Assembly (NCBI RefSeq): GCF_016901015.1
Contig: NZ_JAFEUP010000001.1
Span: 620,001 to 684,000 of the forward strand
Reading direction: 5' to 3'
Length of the DNA stretch: 64,000 nt
From: Zestomonas insulae
GTDB lineage: Bacteria; Pseudomonadota; Gammaproteobacteria; Pseudomonadales; Pseudomonadaceae
Shown: in pieces, positions 10,463-19,980 of the stretch
How the letters are laid out: the number at the start of each line of letters is the position of its first letter
Position numbering within the stretch: position 1 is the first letter of the stretch
Program-made: the position numbers and the translations under genes
Notes under the pieces: model-generated
Databases searched by the model: none
What the model was told of the DNA's origin: nothing
What the model saw: only the letters and a program-made list of their open reading frames with translations

Positions 10463-11950
10463 TCAGCCGCGCTCGAACGCCGCTTCCAGGGCGTCGTTGA
10501 TGGTGCGCAGCACCTTGACCCGCGCATAGCGCTTGTCGTTCGCCTCGACCAGCGTCCACGGCGCGATCGCGGTGCTGGTACGGTCGACCATGTCGCCCAC
10601 GGCGTCGACGTACTGGTCCCATTTTTCGCGGTTGCGCCAGTCTTCCTCGGTGATTTTGTAGCGCTTGAAGGCGATCTGCTCGCGCTCGGAGAAGCGTGCC
10701 ATCTGGGTCTCCTGGTCAATCGACAGCCAGAACTTCACCACCACCACGCCGTAGTCGCGCAGCTGCTCCTCGAAGTCGTTGATCTCGCCATAGGCGCGCA
10801 GCCAGTCAGCCTCGGAGCAGAAGCCCTCGACCCGCTCGACCAGCACCCGGCCGTACCAGGAACGGTCGAAGATGGTGAACTGCCGCTTGCCCGGCACATG
10901 TCGCCAGAAACGCCACAGGTAGGGCTGCGCGCGCTCTTCTTCAGTCGGCGCGGCGATCGGCACAATGTGGTACTGACGTGGATCGAGCGCCCCGGTGACA
11001 CGGCGGATCGCACCGCCCTTGCCGGCCGCATCGTTGCCCTCGAACACCGCGACCAGCGCATGGCGGCGGAAGCGCTTGTCGGCGATCAGCTTGGCCAGCC
11101 GCGCCTGTTCGCTGGCCAGCTGCCGCTGGTAGTCGTCCTTGCTCAGGCTGAGGCTCAGGTCGAGGCTGTCGAGCAGGCCGCGATTGTCCAGGCTGGACAC
11201 CAGCGGCGCCGCATGCGGACTCGGCTCACGGGCGCGCTTGCTCTTCAGCGCCGCCTGCAGGCTTTCCAGGAGGATGCGCCCGACGCTCAGGCTGCGGTAA
11301 TAGGCATCGACGCCCTCGATCACGTACCAGGGCGCGAAGTCGCGGTTGGTGCGGCGCAGGATCAGCTCGGCGGCGTCGACGATCTTGTCGTAGACCTTGG
11401 CCTGCTTCCAATCCAGCACGCTGACCTGCCACTTGTGACGCGGATCGTCCTCCAATTCCTTCTGGCGTTTCTTCAGCTGCTTCTTGGACAGGTGGAACCA
11501 GAACTTGAGGATCAACGCGCCCTCGTCGCTGAACATTCGCTCGGTGCGTACCGACTCCTCGATGACCTGCTCCAGCTCGCTGTCCTTGAGCTGGCCGTTG
11601 ACCCGGCCGAGCAGCATCTGGCTGTACCAGTTGCCGAACAGGATGCCGATCCGCCCCTTCGGCGGCAGCTTGCGCCAGTAGCGCCACTGCGGCGGCCGCG
11701 CCAGCTCCTCGTCGGTCGGCAGCAGGAAGCTCTCGACCTGCACCAGGCGCGGGTCGAGCCACTCGTTGAGCAGCTTGACCGTCTCGCCCTTGCCGGCGCC
11801 CTCGATGCCGTTGATCAGCAACAGCACCGGGAAGCGCGCCTGCTGCTTGAGCTCCAGCTGCGCCTCGAGCAACGCCTCGCGCAGCGCGACGACCGCCGCC
11901 TCGTAGGTTTCCTTGTCGATGGCATGACCGATTTCTGCGGATTCGAACAT
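10463..11950 (-). CDS. pap: Polyphosphate:AMP phosphotransferase (two-domain PPK2)
   Basis: This 495-residue protein is built of two tandem PPK2 domains. The first has a Walker A loop, NGIEGAGKGET, at residues 47-57; the second has FEGNDAAGKGGA at residues 303-314. Both have lid/Walker B elements (WYSQMLLGRVNG and DRSWYGRVLVERVEG). Two-domain class II PPK2 enzymes transfer phosphate from polyphosphate to AMP, making ADP. The start has GGGAG upstream. It is divergent from mnmC, sharing a 110-base intergenic region. Confidence 0.93.
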   Translation of the reverse strand: MFESAEIGHAIDKETYEAAVVALREALLEAQLELKQQARFPVLLLINGIEGAGKGETVKLLNEWLDPRLVQVESFLLPTDEELARPPQWRYWRKLPPKGRIGILFGNWYSQMLLGRVNGQLKDSELEQVIEESVRTERMFSDEGALILKFWFHLSKKQLKKRQKELEDDPRHKWQVSVLDWKQAKVYDKIVDAAELILRRTNRDFAPWYVIEGVDAYYRSLSVGRILLESLQAALKSKRAREPSPHAAPLVSSLDNRGLLDSLDLSLSLSKDDYQRQLASEQARLAKLIADKRFRRHALVAVFEGNDAAGKGGAIRRVTGALDPRQYHIVPIAAPTEEERAQPYLWRFWRHVPGKRQFTIFDRSWYGRVLVERVEGFCSEADWLRAYGEINDFEEQLRDYGVVVVKFWLSIDQETQMARFSEREQIAFKRYKITEEDWRNREKWDQYVDAVGDMVDRTSTAIAPWTLVEANDKRYARVKVLRTINDALEAAFERG

Positions 11951-12060
11951 ATGACACTCCCTGACTGGACCCGATCAGCCTAGCGGATAAGCCGTCCGGC
12001 TGCGTGCGGCGGATCGGCTAGAATGCGCCACCCACGCCCGCGAGAACCGTCAGAGCGACC

Positions 12061-14040
12061 ATGTCCGAGAATTTCAGCCACGCCCAGATCACCTGGGACG
12101 ACCAGGGCCTGCCGCACTCGCCGGCGTTCGACGACGTGTACTTCTCCAGCCTCGACGGCCTCGCCGAAACCCGTTACGTGTTCCTCGCCAACAACGACCT
12201 GCCGGCGCGTTTCGCCGCGCTGCCGGCGGACGGCCGCCTGGTGATCGGTGAAACCGGCTTCGGCACCGGCCTGAACTTCCTCTGCGCCTGGCAGCTGTTC
12301 GACCAGGTGGCGCCGCCGGGCGCGCAACTGCACTTCGTCAGCGTCGAGAAATACCCGCTGACCCACGCCGATCTGCAGCGCGCCCTGGCCCTGTGGCCGG
12401 AGTTCGCCGCCTATTCCGAGCCGCTGCTGGCGCAGTACCGGGCCATCCATCCGGGCTTCCAGCGCCTGATCCTGGCCGGCGGCCGGGTGGTGCTGACGCT
12501 GCTGATAGGTGAAGCGCTTGAATGCCTGCCGCAGCTCGACGCGCAGGTCGATGCCTGGTTTCTCGACGGCTTCGCCCCGGCGAAGAATCCACAGATGTGG
12601 AACGACGCGCTGTACGCCGAAGTGGCGCGGCTGTCGGCTCCGGGCGCCACGCTAGGCACCTTCACCAGCGCCGGCTTCGTCCGGCGTGGCTTGATCGCTG
12701 CCGGCTTCAAGATCAAACGCATGCCCGGCCTCGGCAAGAAATGGGAAGTGGCGCGCGGCTGGTTCCAGGGTGCCGCGCCGGCACCAGGCAAGCCCTGGTT
12801 CGCCCGCCCGTTGCGCCCTGCTACGCCGCGCCACGCGCTGGTGATCGGCGCCGGCCTGGCCGGCTGCGCCACGGCGGCCAGCCTGGCGGCGCGCGGCTGG
12901 CAGGTGAGCCTGCTGGAGCGCCACGCCGAGCTGGCCCAAGAAGCCTCCGGCAACCCGCAGGGCGTGCTCTACCTCAAGCTGTCGGCGCACGGCACGGCGC
13001 TGTCGCGGTTGATCGTCAGCGGCTTCGGCCACACCCGTCGGCTGCTCGAAGCGCTGCCGCGCGGCGACGCCTGGGACGCCTGCGGCGTGCTGCAATTGGC
13101 CTTCGACGCCCAGGAGCAGGCGCGCCAGGCGAAGCTGGCCGCGGCCTTCCCCGCCGACTTGCTGCAGCCGCTTGAGCAGGCCGAGGCCGAGCTCCAGGCC
13201 GGAGTCGCCCTGCCCAGCGGCGGGCTGTTCTATCCGGACGCCGGCTGGGTGCACCCGCCGGCGCTGTGCCGCGCCCTCGCCGACCACCCGAACATCCGCC
13301 TGCTGACCCATCGCGATGCGCTGGAGCTGCGCCGTGACGGCGCCGACTGGCAGGCCTGGAACGGCGCGCAGCTGCTCGCCAGCGCCCCGGTGGTGGTGCT
13401 GGCCGGCGCCGCCGAGGTGCAGCGCTTCGCCGCCGCGGCGGCGCTGCCGCTCAAGCGCATTCGCGGGCAGATCACCCGTCTGCCGAAGACCAGCGCCAGC
13501 GCCGCGCTGCGCACGGTGGTCTGCGCCGAGGGCTATGTCGCCCCGGCGCGCGACGGCGAACACACCCTCGGCGCCAGCTTCGACTTCCACAGCAGCGACC
13601 TGACCCCGACCCTCGCCGAGCACCAGAGCAACCTCGCCCTGCTCGCCGAAATATCCCCCGACCTGGCCGCACGCCTGCAGGTCGAGCAGCTCAGCAGCGC
13701 ACAGCTGGCCGGGCGCGCCGCGTTCCGCTGCACCAGCCCCGACTACCTGCCAATCGTCGGCCCGCTGGCCGATGCCGAAGCGTTCGCCGACCGCTACGCC
13801 GCGCTGGCCAAGGATGCGCGGCAAACCCCGGATACCCCCTGCCCCTGGCTCGACGGCCTGTACGTCAACAGCGGCCACGGCTCGCGCGGGCTGATCACCG
13901 CACCGCTGTCCGGCGAATTGCTCGCCGCCTGGCTCAACGACGAACCGCTGCCGCTGCCACGCGAAGTCGCCGAAGCCTGCCACCCGAACCGCTTCCTGCT
14001 GCGCCGGCTGATTCGCGGCGAACGCTCGCGCGCCGAGTGA
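12061..14040 (+). CDS. mnmC: Bifunctional tRNA mnm5s2U34 biosynthesis protein MnmC
   Basis: This 659-residue protein has an N-terminal SAM methyltransferase (MnmD part, residues about 1-240, with GETGFGTGLNFL and DAWFLDGFAPAKNP) fused to a C-terminal FAD-dependent oxidase beginning at the dinucleotide motif VIGAGLAGCATA (residues 261-272). It removes the carboxymethyl group from cmnm5s2U34 and then methylates the product at the tRNA wobble position. The length is close to the 668 residues of the Escherichia coli enzyme. It is transcribed alone, divergent from pap. Confidence 0.95.
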   Translation: MSENFSHAQITWDDQGLPHSPAFDDVYFSSLDGLAETRYVFLANNDLPARFAALPADGRLVIGETGFGTGLNFLCAWQLFDQVAPPGAQLHFVSVEKYPLTHADLQRALALWPEFAAYSEPLLAQYRAIHPGFQRLILAGGRVVLTLLIGEALECLPQLDAQVDAWFLDGFAPAKNPQMWNDALYAEVARLSAPGATLGTFTSAGFVRRGLIAAGFKIKRMPGLGKKWEVARGWFQGAAPAPGKPWFARPLRPATPRHALVIGAGLAGCATAASLAARGWQVSLLERHAELAQEASGNPQGVLYLKLSAHGTALSRLIVSGFGHTRRLLEALPRGDAWDACGVLQLAFDAQEQARQAKLAAAFPADLLQPLEQAEAELQAGVALPSGGLFYPDAGWVHPPALCRALADHPNIRLLTHRDALELRRDGADWQAWNGAQLLASAPVVVLAGAAEVQRFAAAAALPLKRIRGQITRLPKTSASAALRTVVCAEGYVAPARDGEHTLGASFDFHSSDLTPTLAEHQSNLALLAEISPDLAARLQVEQLSSAQLAGRAAFRCTSPDYLPIVGPLADAEAFADRYAALAKDARQTPDTPCPWLDGLYVNSGHGSRGLITAPLSGELLAAWLNDEPLPLPREVAEACHPNRFLLRRLIRGERSRAE

Positions 14041-14249
14041 CGCGCCATTGATCGAGATCAGCACGCCCGGCCACCACTGCAGTTGAATGGCGCCAGCGCA
14101 GTCGCAGAGTCGCGCCGCAAGCATTGATCTGCGCCGGCGACCCCGGCAGGCTGTCGCCCACGACAGCGCGACCGCCATACGGTGCGCACCGTTTACCTGC
14201 GAGTTTCCATGCCCCGATTCCACGCTGTACCCCCGCGGCGGCCACGCTG

Positions 14250-15005
14250 ATGCCGCCACTGATTGTCGAAGCCCTGGCGATTGGCGCCCTGCTCGGCGTG
14301 CTGCTCGGCCTGACTGGCGCCGGCGGTTCGCTGGTCGCCCTGCCGCTGCTGCTCAGCCTGCACCTGCCGCTGCGCGACGCGATTGGCGTCAGCCTCGCCG
14401 CGGTCGCTCTCACCGCACTGATCGGCGCCGTGCCGCGCGCCCGTCAGGGCCAGGTGCACTGGCGTTCGGTGCTGCTGCTCAGCGTCAGCGGCCTGCCGGG
14501 CAACGCCTGTGGGCAGTGGCTCGGCCACTTTGTCCCCGAGGCGCTGCTGATCATCGGTTTCTGCCTGCTGGTGCTCTGGTCGGCCTGGCGCATGTGGCGC
14601 AGCGCCGCGTTGCCGCGCGGCGGCCAGGGCCCGTTGCGCAGCCTGCCGCTGGTTGGCATCGGCCTCGGCGTCGGCCTGTTGTCCGGGCTGATGGGCGTGG
14701 GCGGCGGCTTCCTGGTGGTGCCGGCGCTGCTGTGGTTCACCCCGCTGTCCATGCTGGCCGCGACAGCCACGTCGATGGCGGTAATCGCGGTGGTCTCCGG
14801 CGGCGGCTTCCTGCTTTATCTGAGTGCCGCGCAGCCGTCACCGCTGCTGCTCGGCGGCCTGGCCCTCGGCGGCGGGCTCGGCGTGCTGCTCGGCAACCAG
14901 CTGGCGCACCGCCTCGGCGGCCCGGTGCTGCAACGCATCTTCGCCGTGCTGCTGGTGGCCACCAGCCTGTCACTGGCCGCGCAGAAACTGTTCGGCGGCG
15001 CCTGA
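14250..15005 (+). CDS. TSUP (TauE/SafE) family membrane transporter
   Basis: This 251-residue protein has about eight hydrophobic helices in two repeats. Each starts with the family's glycine motif: GLTGAGGSLVALPLLL near residue 23 and GLMGVGGGFLVVPALL near residue 150. Family members export sulfite, sulfoacetate or other small anions across the inner membrane. The start ATG 14250 was chosen because upstream in-frame residues are not hydrophobic or family-like. The substrate is unknown. Confidence 0.88.
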   Translation: MPPLIVEALAIGALLGVLLGLTGAGGSLVALPLLLSLHLPLRDAIGVSLAAVALTALIGAVPRARQGQVHWRSVLLLSVSGLPGNACGQWLGHFVPEALLIIGFCLLVLWSAWRMWRSAALPRGGQGPLRSLPLVGIGLGVGLLSGLMGVGGGFLVVPALLWFTPLSMLAATATSMAVIAVVSGGGFLLYLSAAQPSPLLLGGLALGGGLGVLLGNQLAHRLGGPVLQRIFAVLLVATSLSLAAQKLFGGA

Positions 15006-15133
15006 CCGGCGCCGCCCACCCCACCCTCGCCGCATATAACTCATCGGTCTAAACGATCCGGTTGATCGCCTGTCGGAAACTTACTGCCTGCCTGTCGGGC
15101 AGCTTTCCCCAACGGCAAAACCGGTAAGGACTT

Positions 15134-16906
15134 ATGTGCGGAATCGCTGGAGAGTTACGTTTCGACCATCAACCGGCCGACCTGGCCGCCCTTGAACGCA
15201 TCACCCACCACATGGCGCCGCGCGGCCCCGACGCCTGGGGTTTTCACAGCCAGGGGCCGATCGGCCTGGGGCATCGCCGGCTGAAGATCATGGAGCTGTC
15301 CGATGCCTCGGCGCAGCCGATGATCGACAGCGACCACGGCCTGGCACTGGCCTTCAACGGCGCGATCTACAACTACCCGGAACTGCGCAGCGAGCTGCAG
15401 GCACTGGGCTACCGCTTCCACTCCGACGGCGACACCGAGGTGCTGCTCAAGGGCTATCACGCCTGGGGCACCGAGCTGCTGCCCAAGCTCAACGGCATGT
15501 TCGCCTTCGCCATCTGGGAACGCGACACCCAACAGCTGTTCCTCGCCCGCGACCGCCTTGGCGTCAAGCCGCTGTATCTGACGCAGACCGCCGAGCGCCT
15601 GCGCTTCGCCTCGAGCCTGCCGGCGCTGCTGCAAGGCGGCGGGGTCGACACCTGCCTCGACCCGGTGGCCCTCAACCACTACCTGAACTTCCACGCCGTG
15701 GTGCCGGCGCCACGCACCCTGCTCGCCGGCGTCGAGAAGCTGCCGCCGGCCAGCTGGCTGCGCATCGACGCCCAGGGCCGCCGCGAACAGCAGACCTGGT
15801 GGCAGCTTGACTACGGCCCACGCGCCGACGAGCACGGCTTCGGCCTGGACGACTGGCGCGACCTGACCCTCGACGCCCTGCGCCAGGCGGTGGCGATCCG
15901 TCAGCGCGCCGCCGTAGATGTCGGCGTGCTGCTGTCCGGCGGGGTGGACTCAAGCCTGCTGGTCGGCCTGCTGCGCGAGGTCGGCGTGCAAGGCCTGTCG
16001 ACCTTCTCGATCGGCTTCGAGGACGCCGGCGGCGAGCGCGGCGACGAGTTCCACTACTCCGACCTGATCGCCGAGCACTACGCCACCCGCCACCACCAGC
16101 TGCGCATCGCCGAGAGCGAAATCCTCACCCAGCTGCCGGCAGCGTTCCGCGCCATGAGCGAGCCGATGGTCAGCCACGACTGCATCGCCTTCTACCTGCT
16201 GTCGCGCGAAGTCGCCAAGCACTGCAAGGTGGTGCAGAGCGGCCAGGGCGCCGACGAACTGTTCGCCGGCTACCACTGGTACCCGCTGGTGGACGGCGCC
16301 GACGACGCCTTCAGTGCCTACCGCAGCGCGTTCTTCGACCGCGAGCACACCGACTACGCGGCCTGCGTGCAGCAGGCCTGGCTGACCGACGACCACGCTG
16401 GGGCGTTCGTCCGCGAGCACTTCGCCCGCCCCGGCGCGTCCGCCGCGGTGGACAAGGCGCTGCGCCTGGACAGCACGGTGATGCTGGTCGACGACCCGGT
16501 CAAACGGGTCGACAACATGACCATGGCCTGGGGCCTGGAGGCTCGCACGCCGTTCCTCGACTACCAGCTGGTCGAGCTCTCGGCGCGCATCCCGGCACGC
16601 TTCAAACTCCCCGACGGCGGCAAGCAGGTGCTCAAAGCCGCCGCCCGCCAGGTGATCCCGCATGCGGTGATCGACCGCCCGAAAGGCTACTTCCCGGTGC
16701 CCGGCCTCAAGCACCTGGAGGGCGCCACGCTGGACTGGGTGCGCGAACTGCTGCTCGACCCCAGCCAAGACCGCGGGCTGTTCAACCCGAGCATGCTCGA
16801 TCGGCTGCTCAGCGATCCGCATGGCCAACTCACTCCGCTGCGCGGCTCCAAGCTGTGGCAGCTCGCCGCCCTCAACCTGTGGCTCAGCGAACAAGGAATC
16901 TCGTGA
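15134..16906 (+). CDS. N-acetylglutaminylglutamine amidotransferase (NAGGN synthesis)
   Basis: This 590-residue class II amidotransferase resembles AsnB. Cys2 (MCGIAGELRFD) is the glutaminase nucleophile, and the synthetase half has the PP-loop LLSGGVDSSLLVGLL near residue 270. The next gene, with 1-base overlap, is the fused GNAT/ATP-grasp synthetase, and the M42 peptidase follows. That trio identifies the osmoprotectant N-acetylglutaminylglutamine amide system rather than true asparagine synthesis. A TAAGGA ribosome site precedes the start. The operon is presumably induced by high osmolarity. Confidence 0.93.
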   Translation: MCGIAGELRFDHQPADLAALERITHHMAPRGPDAWGFHSQGPIGLGHRRLKIMELSDASAQPMIDSDHGLALAFNGAIYNYPELRSELQALGYRFHSDGDTEVLLKGYHAWGTELLPKLNGMFAFAIWERDTQQLFLARDRLGVKPLYLTQTAERLRFASSLPALLQGGGVDTCLDPVALNHYLNFHAVVPAPRTLLAGVEKLPPASWLRIDAQGRREQQTWWQLDYGPRADEHGFGLDDWRDLTLDALRQAVAIRQRAAVDVGVLLSGGVDSSLLVGLLREVGVQGLSTFSIGFEDAGGERGDEFHYSDLIAEHYATRHHQLRIAESEILTQLPAAFRAMSEPMVSHDCIAFYLLSREVAKHCKVVQSGQGADELFAGYHWYPLVDGADDAFSAYRSAFFDREHTDYAACVQQAWLTDDHAGAFVREHFARPGASAAVDKALRLDSTVMLVDDPVKRVDNMTMAWGLEARTPFLDYQLVELSARIPARFKLPDGGKQVLKAAARQVIPHAVIDRPKGYFPVPGLKHLEGATLDWVRELLLDPSQDRGLFNPSMLDRLLSDPHGQLTPLRGSKLWQLAALNLWLSEQGIS

Positions 16907-18648
16907 TGCGCGCCCACCCGCCAATCAACCAACGCCTGCTGCGCGGCCAGACGCCGTCCTACGCCCGCCTGCAGGCGCGCTTCGCCGAGGACGGCACCCA
17001 GCAGCCCGGCGAGCCGCTGGCCCTGCACTGCGGCTGGGGGCGCCTGCTGATCGGCCACACCTTCCCCGACGCGCGCAGCCTGGCCGGCGAACTGCTCAAC
17101 GAGCAGGCCGGCGAGCGGGATATCGCCCTGTACGTCGCCGCGCCGCAGAAGGTGCTGTCCTACGCCCCGCAGCAGCTGTTCCTCGACCCCTCGGACACCC
17201 TGCGCCTGTGGTTCAGCGACTACCGCCAGGCGACCCGCACCTTCCGCGGTTTCCGCATCCGCCGCGCGCACCACGACAGCGACTGGCGGGCGATCAACGG
17301 CCTGTACCAGAGCCGCGGCATGCTGCCGATCAAACCCGAGCGCCTCACCCCGCGCCACGAGGGCGGCCCGGTGTACTGGCTGGCCGAGGACGAGGACAGC
17401 GGCGCGGTGATCGGCAGCGTGATGGGCCTCGACCACCGCAAGGCGTTCAACGACCCGGAAGCCGGCAGCAGCCTGTGGTGCCTGGCGGTCGACCCGAACT
17501 GCACGCGCCCGGGGGTCGGCGAAGTGCTGGTGCGCCACCTGGTCGAGCACTTCATCGGCCGCGGCCTGGCCTACCTCGACCTCTCGGTGATGCACGACAA
17601 CCGCCACGCCAAGGCGCTGTACGCCAAGCTCGGCTTCCGCGAGCTGCCGACCTTCGCGGTCAAGCGCAAGAACATGATCAACGAGGCGCTGTTCCTCGGC
17701 CCCGGCCCGGAGGCCGAGCTCAACCCCTACGCGCGGATCATCATCGACGAGGCACGCCGGCGCGGCATCGAGGTGCAGATCGACGACGCCGAGGGTGGCC
17801 TGTTCACCCTCAGCCACGGCGGCCGCCGGCTGCGCTGCCGCGAGTCGCTGAGCGACCTGACCAGCGCGGTGAGCATGACCCTCTGCCAGGACAAGCAGCT
17901 GACCCACCGCACCCTGTCGCGCGTCGGCATCGCGCTGCCGGCGCAGCAGCTGGCCGGCAGCGCGGCGGCCAACGCCGACTTCCTCGCCCAGCACCGCCGC
18001 CTGGTGGTCAAGCCGGTGAACGGCGAACAGGGCCAGGGCGTGGCCGTCGACCTGCGCACCGAGGAGGAACTGGAGACCGCCATCGAGCGGGCCAGCCACT
18101 TCGACAGCCGGGTGCTGCTGGAAAGCTGCCACGACGGCGCCGACCTGCGCATCGTGGTGATCGGCTTCGAGGTGGTCGCCGCGGCGATCCGCCGCCCGCC
18201 CGAAGTGGTCGGCGATGGTCGTCACAGCGTCGGCGCGCTGATCGAGGCGCTGAGCCGCCGTCGTCAGGCCGCCACCGGCGGCGAGAGCCGCATCCCGCTG
18301 GACGCCGAAACCCAGCGCACGCTGCGCGCCGCCGGTTACGACTACGACAAGGTGCTGGCCAACGGCGAGCGCCTGGCCGTGCGGCGTACCGCCAACCTGC
18401 ACACCGGCGGCAGCCTCGAGGACGTCACCGCGATCCTCCACCCGAGCCTGGCCGAGGCGGCGATCCGCGCCGCGCGGGCGCTGGACATCCCGGTGGTCGG
18501 CGTCGACCTGCTGGTGCCGGCCGCCGACCAGCCGGAGTACGTGTTCATCGAAGCCAACGAACGCGCCGGGCTGGCCAACCACGACCCGCAGCCGACCGCC
18601 GAGCGCTTCATCGATCTGCTGTTTCCGTTGAGCCAAGGCGTCGGCTGA
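16906..18648 (+). CDS. ngg: N-acetylglutaminylglutamine synthetase (GNAT + ATP-grasp)
   Basis: A 580-residue fusion. Residues about 105-255 form a GNAT acetyltransferase (FRIRRAHHDSDW start, acetyl-CoA loop TRPGVGEVLV). Residues about 305-575 form an ATP-grasp ligase related to cyanophycin synthetase (LVVKPVNGEQGQGVAVDL, ESCHDGADLRIVVIG, FIEANERAGLANHD). Together they can acetylate one glutamine and join it to another. The start ATG overlaps the TGA of the amidotransferase by one base. A REP-like palindrome separates it from the M42 peptidase. Confidence 0.93.
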   Translation: MRAHPPINQRLLRGQTPSYARLQARFAEDGTQQPGEPLALHCGWGRLLIGHTFPDARSLAGELLNEQAGERDIALYVAAPQKVLSYAPQQLFLDPSDTLRLWFSDYRQATRTFRGFRIRRAHHDSDWRAINGLYQSRGMLPIKPERLTPRHEGGPVYWLAEDEDSGAVIGSVMGLDHRKAFNDPEAGSSLWCLAVDPNCTRPGVGEVLVRHLVEHFIGRGLAYLDLSVMHDNRHAKALYAKLGFRELPTFAVKRKNMINEALFLGPGPEAELNPYARIIIDEARRRGIEVQIDDAEGGLFTLSHGGRRLRCRESLSDLTSAVSMTLCQDKQLTHRTLSRVGIALPAQQLAGSAAANADFLAQHRRLVVKPVNGEQGQGVAVDLRTEEELETAIERASHFDSRVLLESCHDGADLRIVVIGFEVVAAAIRRPPEVVGDGRHSVGALIEALSRRRQAATGGESRIPLDAETQRTLRAAGYDYDKVLANGERLAVRRTANLHTGGSLEDVTAILHPSLAEAAIRAARALDIPVVGVDLLVPAADQPEYVFIEANERAGLANHDPQPTAERFIDLLFPLSQGVG

Positions 18649-18657
18649 CCGGACGAG

Positions 18658-18717
18658 GTAGGAGCGAACTCATTCGCGAAGCAGTGATACGCGGATCGGG
18701 AATGAGTTCGCTCCTAC
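18658..18717. repeat. REP-like palindromic element
   Basis: An 18-bp perfect inverted repeat, GTAGGAGCGAACTCATTC, returns at the other end of the element, with 24 bases between. The outer AGGAGCG is shared with the palindrome at 35406. This is the style of Pseudomonas REP sequences found between genes. It sits inside the NAGGN operon and could stabilise the upstream message or lower readthrough into the peptidase. Confidence 0.8.
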
Positions 18718-18735
18718 AAATACCAGGAGTTTCCC

Positions 18736-19926
18736 ATGCCCAAACTGCCCGAACCCGACCTCGACTACCTCAAGCGCGTACTGCTCGAGATGCTCGCCAT
18801 CCCCAGCCCGACCGGCTTCACCGACACCATCGTGCGCTACGTCGCCGAGCGCCTCGAGGAGCTCGGCGTGCCGTTCGAGCTGACCCGTCGCGGCAACATC
18901 CGCGCGACGCTGCAGGGCCGCCAGTCCAGCCCCGACCGCGCGGTGTCGGCGCACCTCGACACCATCGGCGCGATCGTCCGCGAGCTGAAGGACAACGGCC
19001 GCCTCGGCCTGGCGCCGGTGGGCTGCTGGTCGAGCCGCTTCGCCGAGGGCAGCCGGGTCAGCCTGTTCACCGACAACGGCGTGCTGCGCGGCAGCGTGTT
19101 GCCGCTGATGGCCTCCGGGCATGCCTTCAACACCCAGGTCGACGCCCTGCCGATCAGCTGGGATCACGTCGAGCTGCGCGTCGATGCCTACTGCACGACC
19201 CGCGCCGACTGCGAAACGCTGGGCATCTCGGTGGGTGATTTCGTCGCCTTCGACCCACTCCCGGAGTACACCGAAAGCGGCCACATCAGCGCGCGTCACC
19301 TGGATGACAAGGCCGGCGTCGCCGCCCTGCTCTGCGCCTTGAAGCTGCTCAGCGAAGCCAAGCTGCAGCCGCTGATCGACTGCCACCCGATCTTCACCAT
19401 CACCGAGGAGGTCGGCTCCGGCGCGGCGGCGACGCTGCCGTGGGATGTCAGCGAGTTCGTCGGCATCGACATCGCCCCGGTCGCCCCCGGCCAGCAGTCC
19501 AGCGAACACACGGTCAGCGTGGCCATGCAGGATTCCGGCGGCCCGTATGACTACCACTTGTCGCGCCATCTGCTGAAACTCGCCGCGCAGTACGAGATCC
19601 CGGTGCGCCGCGATCTGTTCCGCTACTACCACAGTGACGCGCAGTCGGCGGTGACCGCCGGCCACGATATCCGCACCGCGCTGCTGGCGTTCGGCTGCGA
19701 TGCCACACATGGCTACGAACGCACCCACATCGACAGTCTGGCCGCCCTCACCCGCCTGCTCGCGCGCTACCTGCTGAGCCCGCCGGTGTTCGCCAGCGAC
19801 GCCCACCCGTCACCCGATTCGCTGGAGAGTTTCAGCCACCAGCTGGAGCACGACGCGCAACTGGAAAGCGATACCCGCGTACCGCCCGTCGAAAGTGTGG
19901 TCGGGCAACGCGATCAGGGAACTTGA
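18736..19926 (+). CDS. M42-family peptidase of the NAGGN osmolyte system
   Basis: This 396-residue metallopeptidase has the M42/M20 metal ligands in SAHLDTIGA (His73, Asp75), HLDDKAGVAAL, ITEEVGSGAA and a late histidine in THGYERTH. The gene regularly accompanies the NAGGN amidotransferase and synthetase in Pseudomonas; a role in turnover or processing of the dipeptide is inferred from context, not shown. It is soluble and cytoplasmic by composition. The ribosome site CAGGAG precedes the start. Confidence 0.9.
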   Translation: MPKLPEPDLDYLKRVLLEMLAIPSPTGFTDTIVRYVAERLEELGVPFELTRRGNIRATLQGRQSSPDRAVSAHLDTIGAIVRELKDNGRLGLAPVGCWSSRFAEGSRVSLFTDNGVLRGSVLPLMASGHAFNTQVDALPISWDHVELRVDAYCTTRADCETLGISVGDFVAFDPLPEYTESGHISARHLDDKAGVAALLCALKLLSEAKLQPLIDCHPIFTITEEVGSGAAATLPWDVSEFVGIDIAPVAPGQQSSEHTVSVAMQDSGGPYDYHLSRHLLKLAAQYEIPVRRDLFRYYHSDAQSAVTAGHDIRTALLAFGCDATHGYERTHIDSLAALTRLLARYLLSPPVFASDAHPSPDSLESFSHQLEHDAQLESDTRVPPVESVVGQRDQGT

Positions 19927-19980
19927 AGGCCGGCCGGCAGAGGCGCAAAGTGCCACTAAAAAATGCGCGGAGGTGCATGG

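Noticed and set aside
15134-16906. True asparagine synthetase asnB
   Set aside because: The overlapping GNAT/ATP-grasp synthetase and following M42 peptidase mark this as the NAGGN amidotransferase.
16687-18636. Leftward open frame of about 650 codons over the NAGGN synthetase
   Set aside because: Opposite-strand shadow of the GNAT/ATP-grasp gene; no family-like segment, and the plus-strand gene has full motifs.
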